Assembly (NCBI RefSeq): GCF_027925525.1
Contig: NZ_BSDJ01000034.1
Span: forward strand, 23,666-87,665
From: Paenibacillus tyrphae
Lineage (GTDB): Bacteria > Bacillota > Bacilli > Paenibacillales > NBRC-103111
Direction of reading: 5' to 3'
Length of the DNA stretch: 64,000 nt
Shown: positions 52,194-60,561 of the stretch, in pieces
Position numbering within the stretch: position 1 is the stretch's first letter
How the letters are laid out: every line of letters starts with the position of its first letter
Position numbers and translations under genes: made by a program
Notes under the pieces: model-generated
Databases searched by the model: none
The model's input: only the letters and a program-made list of their open reading frames with translations
What the model was told of the DNA's origin: nothing

Positions 52194-52344
52194 ACGGAGG
52201 CTGGAACAGAGACTGCTTGTTCAAGACGGCAAGAAATCGTATATCAGCATGCTGCACGTCATCGACGGACAGATTACGTTGTGGAGGGAATATTTCAATC
52301 CGATTCATTTGCAGAATGCGCTTGACTCTTTGCAAGGGAAGTAA
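52165..52344 (+). pseudogene. SnoaL/NTF2-like protein, C-terminal fragment
   Basis: The plus strand reads RIFGHADKRRLEQRLLVQDG, YISMLHVIDGQITLWREYFN and PIHLQNALDSLQGK to the TAA at 52344. The G-x-I-x-x-WREYFNP motif is typical of limonene-epoxide-hydrolase/SnoaL-like proteins. The N-terminal half is missing where it meets the truncated phosphatase. Confidence 0.55.
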
Positions 52345-52416
52345 AAATCTTTCAGCGGGCTTCAGCATTGAAAACAGGAATGAAAAAGTTGATTGACTTT
52401 AACTATGAATAATAGT

Positions 52417-52432
52417 AGTATTTTGAAATACT
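52417..52432. promoter_or_regulatory. Operator A of the TrmB-family regulator
   Basis: AGTATTT-TG-AAATACT, perfect 7-bp arms, 27 bp upstream of the regulator's start codon. The same arms recur at 53272-53287. Confidence 0.65.
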
Positions 52433-52458
52433 TATAGATTCAGAAGGGAGGTAACCCA

Positions 52459-53238
52459 TTGATTGACGAGCTTCGCAAGATCGGTTTGTCGGATCTGGAG
52501 GCAAGATGCTATATGGTGCTTCATGAGGAGCCGAAAATATCCGGATATGAGGTAGCTAAAAAAGTTTCTGTGTCCCGCACAAATGTATACGCTGCACTTC
52601 GTTCATTGACCGACAAGGGCTTGTGCCGGATGATAGAGACCGAGCCTGTTCTTTATGATGCCGTACCTATTGAGCAGGTTGTTCGATTGCTGCATACGGA
52701 ATTCGAACAAACGACGAGATTGCTCCTGGAACAGCTGCATTCGCCCCCGCGGACTTCGCCGTCCTTCTATAGCTGGCAAGGGGACAAAGCGATTGAAACA
52801 GCGATTCGGCGTTTGGTATCGAATGCGGACAAAAGGATTATCGTCGATATTTGGTCTGAAGATATTCACTGGGTGGAAGAACCGTTGATGGAAGCGGAGA
52901 AACGCGGCCTTGCCGTTATACTGATCTCGATCGGCGAATGCCATACGCGGCTGAAGAATGTTCTGGTACACAAAAGAAGCGACGATTGGAACAACCCCAT
53001 TGCCAGAAAATTCTCCATGCTTTGCGATTCCCGCTCAACCCTGCTTGGCAGCTTTGGGCATGGGCTCAGACCTACAGTCTTGGAAACTGACCATCCCTCG
53101 CTTGTTGAATTGTTGCAAAATACGTTCTATCACGATGTCGTTATGGAACAGATTGAGCGCGATTTCAGCAAGGTGCTGGCGGAAAAGTACGGGGACCATT
53201 ACGAACACATTATTGACTCCTATCGGAAATACTTGTGA
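52459..53238 (+). CDS. TrmB family transcriptional regulator
   Basis: A 259-residue regulator. N-terminal winged helix (LSDLEARCYMVLHEEPKISGYEVAKKVSVSRTNVYAALRSLTDKGL) and a TrmB-type effector domain with a phospholipase-D-like core (IVDIWSEDIHWVEEPLMEAEKRGLAVILISIG). TTG start at 52459 behind AGGGAGG. A palindromic operator lies just upstream and an identical-armed one between this gene and the BCKDH/leucine operon, so it probably controls both itself and that operon. Effector unknown. Confidence 0.88.
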   Translation: MIDELRKIGLSDLEARCYMVLHEEPKISGYEVAKKVSVSRTNVYAALRSLTDKGLCRMIETEPVLYDAVPIEQVVRLLHTEFEQTTRLLLEQLHSPPRTSPSFYSWQGDKAIETAIRRLVSNADKRIIVDIWSEDIHWVEEPLMEAEKRGLAVILISIGECHTRLKNVLVHKRSDDWNNPIARKFSMLCDSRSTLLGSFGHGLRPTVLETDHPSLVELLQNTFYHDVVMEQIERDFSKVLAEKYGDHYEHIIDSYRKYL

Positions 53239-53257
53239 GAGTATTTCCTTTTTTTTT
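53225..53257 (+). terminator. Terminator overlapping the TrmB-family stop codon
   Basis: GGAAATACT (53225-53233) and AGTATTTCC (53240-53248) form a perfect 9-bp stem over TGTGAG, followed by nine T. The loop contains the stop codon TGA. Confidence 0.85.
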
Positions 53258-53271
53258 GTTTAAATTTTAGT

Positions 53272-53287
53272 AGTATTTACAAATACT
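53272..53287. promoter_or_regulatory. Operator B of the TrmB-family regulator, upstream of the BCKDH operon
   Basis: AGTATTT-AC-AAATACT, with 7-bp arms identical to operator A and the same flanking TAGT on the left. Confidence 0.65.
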
Positions 53288-53318
53288 TCTTAGTTAGTGG
53301 TCTTGCTGAGATATATGT

Positions 53319-53340
53319 TTACATAATATTTATTATGTAA
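53319..53340. promoter_or_regulatory. Perfect palindrome TTACATAATA-TT-inverse in the BCKDH promoter region
   Basis: Ten-base arms (TTACATAATA / TATTATGTAA) around TT, with no following T run. A likely second operator, different from the TrmB type. Confidence 0.45.
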
Positions 53341-53410
53341 TCTAAAAAACGAAGTTCGGATCAGATTGCGTGCAATGACATAGGGCGGGACAACGTGGCT
53401 ATATTTTTTT

Positions 53411-53427
53411 TGCATAGTTTCTATGCA
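53411..53427. promoter_or_regulatory. Palindrome TGCATAG-TTT-CTATGCA in the BCKDH leader
   Basis: Perfect 7-bp arms, 88 bp upstream of the E1 alpha start codon. A further small hairpin (GCCGC/GCGGC, 53475-53492) lies directly before the ribosome site. Confidence 0.4.
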
Positions 53428-53514
53428 CAATATATATTTCACGACTGGAATGACGCTATGTAAAAATAAAAGAAGCCGCAATATGCAGCGGCACCATTAT
53501 CGGAGGGATACGAT

Positions 53515-54528
53515 ATGAATGAAACCGGAAACGTTCAAGTCAAGAACCGGCACCAAGCATTAGGGTTATCGGATCAGCAGGTTCTTGAAATGTATCAGCA
53601 TATGGTTTTGGCGCGAAAAGTCGATGAACGGATGTGGCTTCTGAATCGTGCGGGAAAAATCCCTTTTCTCGTATCTTGCCAAGGTCATGAAGCGGCCCAG
53701 GTAGGAGCGGCTTATGCGCTGAATCGCACGAAAGATTTTCTTTGTCCGTATTATCGGGACATGGGAATGGTCATTGTTTTTGGGATGACGGCCAAGGAAT
53801 TGATGCTTTCCGCCTTTGCCAAGCCGGGAGATCCGAACAGCGGCGGACGTCAAATGCCAGGGCATTATGGGAGTAAAAGACTGAACATCCTTACGGGCTC
53901 CAGCGTCGTAACGAGTCAAGTGCCGCATGCTGTTGGAATCGCTTTATCTGGAAGAATCAAGAGGGAAAAGCTTGTCGTGTTAACGGCCTTTGGAGAAGGG
54001 TCCAGCAATCAAGGGGAGTTTCACGAAGCGGCGAACTTTGCGGGGGTGCACAAGCTTCCTGTCATTTTTTTCTGCGAGAATAACAAATATGCCATTTCTG
54101 TCCCCTATTCCAAGCAGGCGGCTTGTGAAAGTATCGCGGATCGGGCAAAAGGGTACGGGTTTCCCGGCATCAGTGTGGATGGCAATGATCCCTTGGAAGT
54201 ATATAAGGTCACGAAAGAGGCGGTCGATCGGGCCAAAAGAGGAGAAGGGCCAACGCTTATCGAGGTGGTCGTCTATCGTTTAGTTCCTCATTCAAGCGAC
54301 GACGATGATCGAACGTACCGTTCCCGCGAAGAAGTGGAAGAAGCCAGGAAGAAGGATCCGCTCGTAACCTTCAGCAATTATCTTAAAGATTTGGGGATCT
54401 TAGATGAACCTAAAGAGAAGGAAATCCATGACCGGATGCTCATGGAAGTCGATGAGGCCACGGAATATGCGGAGAATGCTCCGGACTCGGCTCCGGAAGA
54501 TGCCCTTAAGCACGTTTATGCAGAATAG
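53515..54528 (+). CDS. bkdAA: Branched-chain 2-oxoacid dehydrogenase E1 component, alpha subunit
   Basis: Thiamine-diphosphate-dependent decarboxylase half of 337 residues. Family marks are MYQHMVLARKVDERMWLLNRAGKIPF, the ThDP/Mg motif GEGSSNQGEFHEAANFAGVHKLPVIFFCENN, and the phosphorylation-loop region YRLVPHSSDDDDRTYRS. The opening of the protein and gene order indicate the branched-chain rather than the pyruvate enzyme. CGGAGGG ribosome site. Followed after 12 bases by E1 beta. With a leucine operon downstream the likely substrate is 2-ketoisocaproate. Confidence 0.9.
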   Translation: MNETGNVQVKNRHQALGLSDQQVLEMYQHMVLARKVDERMWLLNRAGKIPFLVSCQGHEAAQVGAAYALNRTKDFLCPYYRDMGMVIVFGMTAKELMLSAFAKPGDPNSGGRQMPGHYGSKRLNILTGSSVVTSQVPHAVGIALSGRIKREKLVVLTAFGEGSSNQGEFHEAANFAGVHKLPVIFFCENNKYAISVPYSKQAACESIADRAKGYGFPGISVDGNDPLEVYKVTKEAVDRAKRGEGPTLIEVVVYRLVPHSSDDDDRTYRSREEVEEARKKDPLVTFSNYLKDLGILDEPKEKEIHDRMLMEVDEATEYAENAPDSAPEDALKHVYAE

Positions 54529-54540
54529 GAGGGGTGGGAA

Positions 54541-55524
54541 ATGGCCATCATTTCTTATCTTGATGCAGTGACCCAAGCTCTTCGAGAGGAAATGCAGCGA
54601 GATCCGAGGGTATTCGTATTAGGAGAAGACATCGGGGTACGCGGGGGCGTGTTTCGGGTTACCCAGGGATTTTATGAGGAATTTGGAGAACAACGGGTTA
54701 TCGATACGCCGCTATCCGAAGCGGCTATTGCAGGCGTGTCGGTTGGGGCAGCCGCTTATGGATTGAGGCCTGTAGCCGAAATTCAGTTTGCCGAGTATAT
54801 GATGCCTGCCGTAAACCAAATTGTGAATGAAGCAGCCAAAATAAGGTACCGCTCAAACGGAGATTGGAACTGTCCCTTGGTCATTCGTGCTCCTTATGGA
54901 GGAGGAGTTCACGGAGCCCTCTACCATTCGCAAAGCGTCGAAGCCATGTTTTGCAGCATTCCCGGTTTAAAGGTGGTTACGCCTTCCACGCCTTATGATG
55001 CCAAAGGACTGCTAAAGGCAGCCATCCGCGACGAAGATCCCGTTCTGTTCTTTGAACATAAGCGATGTTATCGGTCAATCAAAGGAGAAGTGCCGGACTC
55101 GGATTATATCGTTCCCATCGGGAAGTCGGATATTAAGCGGCAGGGAGAGGACCTCACGGTAATTTCTTACGGACTTGCCTTGCATTTTGCGTTGGAAGCG
55201 GCTGAACAGCTTTCCCGGGAAGGATACAGCGCTCACATTCTGGATTTGCGCACCCTCTATCCTCTGGATAAGGAATCGATTGTAGAGGCGGCCCGGAAAA
55301 CCGGTAAAGTGTTAATTGTTCATGAAGACAACAAAGAAGGAGGCGTCGGCGCGGAAGTCGCGGCTGTGCTCGCCGAGGAATGCCTTTTTGAGCTGGATGC
55401 TCCGATCAGACGCCTTTGCGGTCCGGACGTCCCCGCCATGCCATATAGCAATCCAATGGAGAAATTTTTCATGCTCAATCCGGATAAAGTATATCGGGCC
55501 ATGAAACAATTGGCCGAATTTTGA
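54541..55524 (+). CDS. bkdAB: Branched-chain 2-oxoacid dehydrogenase E1 component, beta subunit
   Basis: A 327-residue transketolase-like subunit: YLDAVTQALREEMQRDPRVFVLGEDIG at the start, the active-site region VIRAPYGGGVHGALYHSQSVEA, and a C-terminal domain with LDLRTLYPLDKESI. It forms the alpha2-beta2 heterotetramer with the preceding gene. AGGAGGG ribosome site. Confidence 0.92.
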   Translation: MAIISYLDAVTQALREEMQRDPRVFVLGEDIGVRGGVFRVTQGFYEEFGEQRVIDTPLSEAAIAGVSVGAAAYGLRPVAEIQFAEYMMPAVNQIVNEAAKIRYRSNGDWNCPLVIRAPYGGGVHGALYHSQSVEAMFCSIPGLKVVTPSTPYDAKGLLKAAIRDEDPVLFFEHKRCYRSIKGEVPDSDYIVPIGKSDIKRQGEDLTVISYGLALHFALEAAEQLSREGYSAHILDLRTLYPLDKESIVEAARKTGKVLIVHEDNKEGGVGAEVAAVLAEECLFELDAPIRRLCGPDVPAMPYSNPMEKFFMLNPDKVYRAMKQLAEF

Positions 55525-55542
55525 TTCGAGCGGGAGGAGAAT

Positions 55543-56832
55543 ATGGCCGAGAACATCGTTATGCCCAAGTTAGGGGAAAGTGTAACGGAAGGAACCATCT
55601 CCAAGTGGCTTGTCAACATCGGGGATCAAGTGAAAAAATACGATCCCGTATGCGAAGTGATTACCGATAAAGTGAATGCGGAGGTTCCTTCTACTTTTAG
55701 CGGCACGATATCTGAAATTGTCGTTCGAGAAGGCGAGACGGTAGCGGTAGGCACTTTGATTTGCCGTATTGCGGTGGGAGATCAAGCGATCCCGCCGGTT
55801 GAATTCAAGACGTCAGCCGCCGCTCAAGATCAGGGAGCCGCTGAGGTGACAACGCAAGCAGCCATGAACCCGCGCTATTCGCCGGCCGTGCTTAAACTGG
55901 CGCAAGAAAATAACCTGGATCTTTCCCGTATGGAAGGGTCGGGCGCCGGGGGACGCATCACGAGAAAAGACATCTTGGACCTATTGCAAGGAAAGAGGCA
56001 GGCTGCAGCCGCTCCCGTTCCAAAAACAGAACCTCCGTCTAAGATTGCGTCCCAACCGATAGAATCAGCCCGCGACATTCCGAAGCCGTCCGTTCCGGTT
56101 GATACGCTGTTTGCTGTCCATTCTCCGTTAAATCAAGCCGACGAGACGATCCCGGTTACCGCCATCCGCAAAACGATCGCAGAACGAATGGTAAAAAGCA
56201 AACAGGAGATCCCCCATGCCTGGCTTATGGTCGAATGCGATGTTACCAACTTGGTACGTTATCGGGACCGGATCAAAGAGGAGTTTAAGCAAAAAGAAGG
56301 CATCCATTTAACTTATTTGCCGTTTTTTATCAAATCGGTTGTAGAAGCCCTGAAGGAATTCCCCACCTTGAATTCGCAGTGGGCAGGCGATCACATGATC
56401 ATCAAGAAAGCGGTTCATATCTCGATGGCCGTCGCCACCGATCAAGCGCTATTCGTTCCCGTCATTAAGAACGCCGACCAAAAAAGCATTTTCGGTCTTG
56501 CCAATGCCATAGACGAATTGGTCAAGAAGGCAAGGGAGGGCAGATTAGCGCTGGAGGATATCACCGGCGGAACGTTTACCGTTAATAACACAGGCTCTTT
56601 TGGCTCCATTCTTTCAGCTCCCATCATCAATCCTCCGCAAGTAGCCATTCTAACTGTCGAAGCCATCGTAAAACGTCCAATCGTCATCGATAATATGATT
56701 GCCGTCCGCGATATGATGAACATCTGTCTTTCCTTGGATCACCGGGTGTTGGACGGTCTTGTGTGCGGCCGCTTCTTGAAGAGAGTCAAGCAAAACATTG
56801 AAGGTTACGGTACGGAAACCGGACTCTATTAA
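55543..56832 (+). CDS. bkdB: 2-oxoacid dehydrogenase E2 (dihydrolipoamide acyltransferase)
   Basis: A 429-residue acyltransferase core. One lipoyl domain at 1-75 (lipoyl-Lys in EVITDKVNAEVPS), an Ala/Pro/Gln-rich linker, an E1/E3-binding domain at ~110-145 (YSPAVLKLAQENNLDLSRMEGSGAGGRITRKDIL), a second linker, and the catalytic domain from ~195 with the active site DHRVLDG. CAUTION on completeness: no E3 (dihydrolipoamide dehydrogenase) gene lies in the operon. GGGAGGAG ribosome site. Confidence 0.92.
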   Translation: MAENIVMPKLGESVTEGTISKWLVNIGDQVKKYDPVCEVITDKVNAEVPSTFSGTISEIVVREGETVAVGTLICRIAVGDQAIPPVEFKTSAAAQDQGAAEVTTQAAMNPRYSPAVLKLAQENNLDLSRMEGSGAGGRITRKDILDLLQGKRQAAAAPVPKTEPPSKIASQPIESARDIPKPSVPVDTLFAVHSPLNQADETIPVTAIRKTIAERMVKSKQEIPHAWLMVECDVTNLVRYRDRIKEEFKQKEGIHLTYLPFFIKSVVEALKEFPTLNSQWAGDHMIIKKAVHISMAVATDQALFVPVIKNADQKSIFGLANAIDELVKKAREGRLALEDITGGTFTVNNTGSFGSILSAPIINPPQVAILTVEAIVKRPIVIDNMIAVRDMMNICLSLDHRVLDGLVCGRFLKRVKQNIEGYGTETGLY

Positions 56833-56867
56833 TGACTCAGAATGTTTAAGTTAGGGGCGATGACATC

Positions 56868-58007
56868 ATGCATTTTGATTTAACCGAAGAGCAAGCGCTG
56901 ATCAAGACGATGATGCGTGATTTTGCAGAAGGCGAGGTGGCTCCGGGTGCAGATGAGCGGGATCGTACAAAGCAATTTCCGGAGGATGTTTTCGATAAAT
57001 TATCGAAGCTGGGCGTTATGGGTCTGCCTTTTCCCGAACAATACGGCGGCGGGGGAGCGGATACGATAAGCTTTGCTATCGCGGTAGAAGAATTAAGCCG
57101 GGTATGCGCCTCCACAGGGATCACGTATTCCGCCCATATTTCGTTAGGCGGGGCGCCTATCCATTTATTCGGAACGGATGAGCAAAAGGAAAAATACTTA
57201 ACCCCTCTTTGTACAGGCGAATACTTGGGCGCGTTTGGACTGACGGAACCGAATGCAGGTTCGGATGCAGGCGGAACCCAAACGACAGCGAAACGGCATG
57301 AGGATCAGTGGATCATTTCCGGTTCCAAATGCTTTATTACCAATGCAAGCTATGCCAAAAACTTGGCGCTCACGGCCGTAACGGATCGTTCCAAAGGGAC
57401 GGATGGAATCAGCGCGTTTATCGTACCTACAGATGCGCCAGGCTTTATGGTCACAAGCAATTACGAAAAGATGGGTCTTCACGCCTCGAATACAACGGAG
57501 CTGGTTTTGGATAGTGTAGTTGTTCCCAAAGAAAATCTACTGGGAAAAGAAGGAAACGGATTTAAGCAATTTTTGGCGACGCTTGACGGAGGGCGAATCG
57601 GGATCGGGGCCATGGCCGTCGGGATCGCCCAAGGGGCATATGAAAAATCGCTCCAATATGCCAAAGTAAGAAAACAATTTGGCCACAGCTTATCCGCCTT
57701 TCAAGCTATCCAATTCAAACTGGCCGACATGGCCATGACGATTGAAGTAGCACGCAACATGGTGTATAAAGCAGCCTGGCTTAAGGATCAAGGAAGAGGC
57801 TTTAAGAAAGAAGCGGCGATGGCCAAATTATTCGCTTCGGAAATATGCATGAAGGTGTGCGACCAAGCCGTTCAGATCCATGGCGGGTATGGTTACATGA
57901 AGGAATACCAGGTGGAGCGGTTCTTCCGGGATGCCAAGCTTTTAGAGATCGGGGAAGGTACTTCGGAAATCCAACGAATGGTCATTGCACGCCAGATCGG
58001 CTGTTAA
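56868..58007 (+). CDS. Acyl-CoA dehydrogenase, isovaleryl/short-chain type (YngJ-like)
   Basis: A 379-residue FAD enzyme. FAD-binding LTEPNAGSDAGGTQT, the substrate-loop region, and the catalytic glutamate in QIHGGYGYMKEYQVERFFRD (Glu of KEY, the short-chain position). In position and family it matches YngJ of the B. subtilis yng operon and should oxidise isovaleryl-CoA to 3-methylcrotonyl-CoA. TAGGGGCGATG-type leader; gap of 35 bases after E2. Confidence 0.9.
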   Translation: MHFDLTEEQALIKTMMRDFAEGEVAPGADERDRTKQFPEDVFDKLSKLGVMGLPFPEQYGGGGADTISFAIAVEELSRVCASTGITYSAHISLGGAPIHLFGTDEQKEKYLTPLCTGEYLGAFGLTEPNAGSDAGGTQTTAKRHEDQWIISGSKCFITNASYAKNLALTAVTDRSKGTDGISAFIVPTDAPGFMVTSNYEKMGLHASNTTELVLDSVVVPKENLLGKEGNGFKQFLATLDGGRIGIGAMAVGIAQGAYEKSLQYAKVRKQFGHSLSAFQAIQFKLADMAMTIEVARNMVYKAAWLKDQGRGFKKEAAMAKLFASEICMKVCDQAVQIHGGYGYMKEYQVERFFRDAKLLEIGEGTSEIQRMVIARQIGC

Positions 58008-58021
58008 AGGGGATGGATTCT

Positions 58022-59362
58022 ATGTTCAAAAAGATTCTAATCGCCAACCGGGGGGAAATTGCCTCCCGGGTGATCCGTACTTGCAAATCGCTGGGCATTG
58101 CCACCGTCTGCATCTACTCGGAAGCGGACAAGGAAGCCCCTCATGTCAAGATGGCGGATGAGGCCTACGGGGTGGGGGGGCCAAAAGTAGCGGAGAGCTA
58201 CTTGAATATCGACAAAATTTTGGAGATTGCACATCTTTCCAAGTCGGATGCGATTCACCCCGGTTATGGCCTTCTCTCGGAAAATGCCGAATTTGCCCGC
58301 CGCTGCGAGGAAGCCGGTATCGTATTCATCGGTCCGTCGGCGGAGGTCATCTCCCGCATGGGCAGTAAAATCGAAGCGCGGAATATCATGGAAAAGGCAG
58401 GCGTGCCTGTCGTCCCCGGCATTTCCTATCCGTTGGCAGATGCGGAAGAAGCGGTGCAGGCAGCCGATCGTATCGGCTATCCGGTCATGCTCAAGGCTTC
58501 GGCCGGCGGCGGCGGGATCGGCATGCAGATCGTTCACAGCGAAGCGGAAATTCACAAAGCGTTCGAAGGGAACCGGAAACGCGCCTCCGATTTCTTCGGC
58601 GACGGGGCTATGTATATCGAGAAGGTTGTGGAAAATCCCCGGCACATTGAAATTCAGATTTTGGCCGATTCCCATGGGAATACCGTTTACTTATGGGAAC
58701 GGGAATGTTCGATTCAGCGCCGCCATCAAAAGGTAGTGGAGGAAGCCCCTTCTACCTATTTGGATGAACTCACACGCGGCAAAATGGGAGAAGCGGCGGT
58801 AAGGGCGGCTAAATCTATCGGATACCGGAATGCGGGAACCATCGAGTTTTTGGTTGACGGGAACAAAAATTTCTATTTCCTTGAAATGAATACTCGTCTA
58901 CAGGTCGAGCATACGATTACAGAAGAGATTACCGGCTTGGACTTGGTTGCAGAGCAGCTGCGAATTGCGGCCGGACATTCCTTGAATTTTGGTCAATCCG
59001 ATGTGAAACGCGACGGTCATGCGATTGAAGTGCGGATTTATGCGGAAGATCCGAAGACGTTCTTCCCGTCCCCGGGAACGATTACGACGTTTTCCATACC
59101 CGAAGGACCGGGAATCCGCCATGAGCTCGCTGTACAGGAGGGCTCCGTGGTTACGCCTTTCTATGATCCGATGATTGCCAAGCTCGTGGTGCGTGGCACG
59201 GATCGCGACGAGGCGATGGACCGGCTTCAAGCGGCGTTAGCCCATTATCACGTTCAGGGAATCAAAACAAATATTCCGATGCTGCAGGAAGTGATCGCGC
59301 ATCCCGCATTCCGTTCAGGCGATACGACAACGGGGTTCGTCGCCAAGTATTTACGATCGTAA
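58022..59362 (+). CDS. Biotin carboxylase subunit of an acyl-CoA carboxylase (YngH-like)
   Basis: A 446-residue ATP-grasp enzyme. KILIANRGEIASRVIRTCK at the N-terminus, the glycine-rich ATP loop LKASAGGGGIGM, and the biotin carboxylase signature FYFLEMNTRLQVEH. It carboxylates the biotin carried by the next gene's product. ATG 58022 fits the family start; a longer in-frame reading from 57845 would overlap the acyl-CoA dehydrogenase and is rejected. GGGGATGG before the start. Confidence 0.92.
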   Translation: MFKKILIANRGEIASRVIRTCKSLGIATVCIYSEADKEAPHVKMADEAYGVGGPKVAESYLNIDKILEIAHLSKSDAIHPGYGLLSENAEFARRCEEAGIVFIGPSAEVISRMGSKIEARNIMEKAGVPVVPGISYPLADAEEAVQAADRIGYPVMLKASAGGGGIGMQIVHSEAEIHKAFEGNRKRASDFFGDGAMYIEKVVENPRHIEIQILADSHGNTVYLWERECSIQRRHQKVVEEAPSTYLDELTRGKMGEAAVRAAKSIGYRNAGTIEFLVDGNKNFYFLEMNTRLQVEHTITEEITGLDLVAEQLRIAAGHSLNFGQSDVKRDGHAIEVRIYAEDPKTFFPSPGTITTFSIPEGPGIRHELAVQEGSVVTPFYDPMIAKLVVRGTDRDEAMDRLQAALAHYHVQGIKTNIPMLQEVIAHPAFRSGDTTTGFVAKYLRS

Positions 59363-59379
59363 AACAGGAGGTGATTCAG

Positions 59380-59592
59380 GTGAGCAAAATCGTGGCATTT
59401 ATGGCGGGGAATGTATATAAAGTTTTGGTCAAGCCCGGGGATCAAGTCGAAGCGGGACAAGATGTGGCCATTTTGGAATCGATGAAAATGGAGATCCCGG
59501 TCACGATCAGTTCCGGTGGGACGGTAAAAGAAGTAAAGGTGAACGAAGGCGACTTTGTGGATGAAGGCGATTTATTGATCGAGCTGGATTAA
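59380..59592 (+). CDS. Biotin/lipoyl carrier protein (YngHB-like)
   Basis: A 70-residue biotin carboxyl carrier protein: AFMAGNVYKVLVKPGDQVEAGQDV, then the biotinylation motif ESMKME (Lys) and a VNEGDFVDEGDLLIELD end. GTG 59380 lies 7 bases after AGGAGG; the in-frame GTG at 59371 is part of that site. It connects the carboxylase and carboxyltransferase reactions. The very small free-standing carrier is typical of the yng-type operon. Confidence 0.9.
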   Translation: MSKIVAFMAGNVYKVLVKPGDQVEAGQDVAILESMKMEIPVTISSGGTVKEVKVNEGDFVDEGDLLIELD

Positions 59593-59615
59593 AACGTATG
59601 CTGGGGGTCGGGGAG

Positions 59616-60524
59616 ATGAACTGGCCGGCGAGTGTAACGATCAAAGAGGTTGGTCCGCGGGATGGATTGCAGAATGAGAAGGTCTTTGTTTCCACAGAAG
59701 ATAAAATAGCTTGGATCAACCAATTGTCCGGCACCGGAATGAAGTCCATTGAAATCACTTCCTTTGTGAATCCGAAGTGGATTCCGGCGCTGGTAGATGC
59801 GGCTGAAGTTGCGAAAGGAATCGAGCGGGTGCCTGGTATCGTTTATTCGGCTCTCGTTCCGAATCGTCAAGGCCTGGAGCGGGCGTTGGAAGCCGATGTG
59901 GATGAAGCGGCCGTCTTTATGTCCGCCAGCGAAACTCATAATCACAAGAACATCAACAAGTCGATTGGCGCTACCTTTCCGATTCTAAGAGAAGTGGTGC
60001 AAGAGGCTCTTTCCGCAGGAAAGTCAGTCCGCGGTTACGTGTCAACCGTCTTCGGTTGTCCCTATGAAGGTCCTGTTTCCGTCGACGAGGTGATCCGGGT
60101 ATCGGAAGCTTTGTTCGACATGGGGATAGGCGAGTTATCGCTCGGGGATACGATCGGTATTGCCAATCCTAAGCAGGTACAAGATGTATTGGATATTCTT
60201 TTAAAGCGTTTCGATGCCCGGAAACTGGCCCTGCACTTTCACGATACGCGAGGGACAGCGCTGGCTAATATTCTGGTGTCCATGGACATGGGGATCACGA
60301 CGTTTGATTCGTCCGTCGGCGGTTTGGGCGGATGCCCGTATGCGCCCGGAGCGTCGGGTAATGTGGCTTCAGAGGATTTGCTTTACATGCTGGATACGAT
60401 GGGAATTCAAACGGGGGTCCATCCGGAAAAGCTGCTCGCTGCGGCCCGTTTTATACAGGACAAGATCGGAAGAGCTTTACCAAGCCGTAATCTTCAGGTC
60501 GGCAGCTCGGACGAAAACGGATAA
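59616..60524 (+). CDS. Hydroxymethylglutaryl-CoA lyase (YngG-like)
   Basis: A ~302-residue TIM-barrel lyase cleaving HMG-CoA to acetoacetate and acetyl-CoA, the last step of leucine breakdown. EVGPRDGLQNE at the N-terminus and the catalytic cysteine region SVGGLGGCPYAPGASGNVA. Metal-binding His and Asp in LHFHDTRGTALANI. ATG 59616 fits the GGGGGTCGGGGAG leader; the upstream ATG 59598 would add six residues. Next gene begins 37 bases on. Confidence 0.92.
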   Translation: MNWPASVTIKEVGPRDGLQNEKVFVSTEDKIAWINQLSGTGMKSIEITSFVNPKWIPALVDAAEVAKGIERVPGIVYSALVPNRQGLERALEADVDEAAVFMSASETHNHKNINKSIGATFPILREVVQEALSAGKSVRGYVSTVFGCPYEGPVSVDEVIRVSEALFDMGIGELSLGDTIGIANPKQVQDVLDILLKRFDARKLALHFHDTRGTALANILVSMDMGITTFDSSVGGLGGCPYAPGASGNVASEDLLYMLDTMGIQTGVHPEKLLAAARFIQDKIGRALPSRNLQVGSSDENG

Positions 60525-60561
60525 GCGGGCTCAGGGCTCGGTTCAGGGAAGGAGGGGGACT

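Noticed and set aside
53397..53414. Possible sigma-54 promoter (TGGC...TTGCA) before the BCKDH operon, as in some bkd operons
   Set aside because: The GG and GC elements are 15 bp apart instead of 12, so it cannot work as a -24/-12 promoter.
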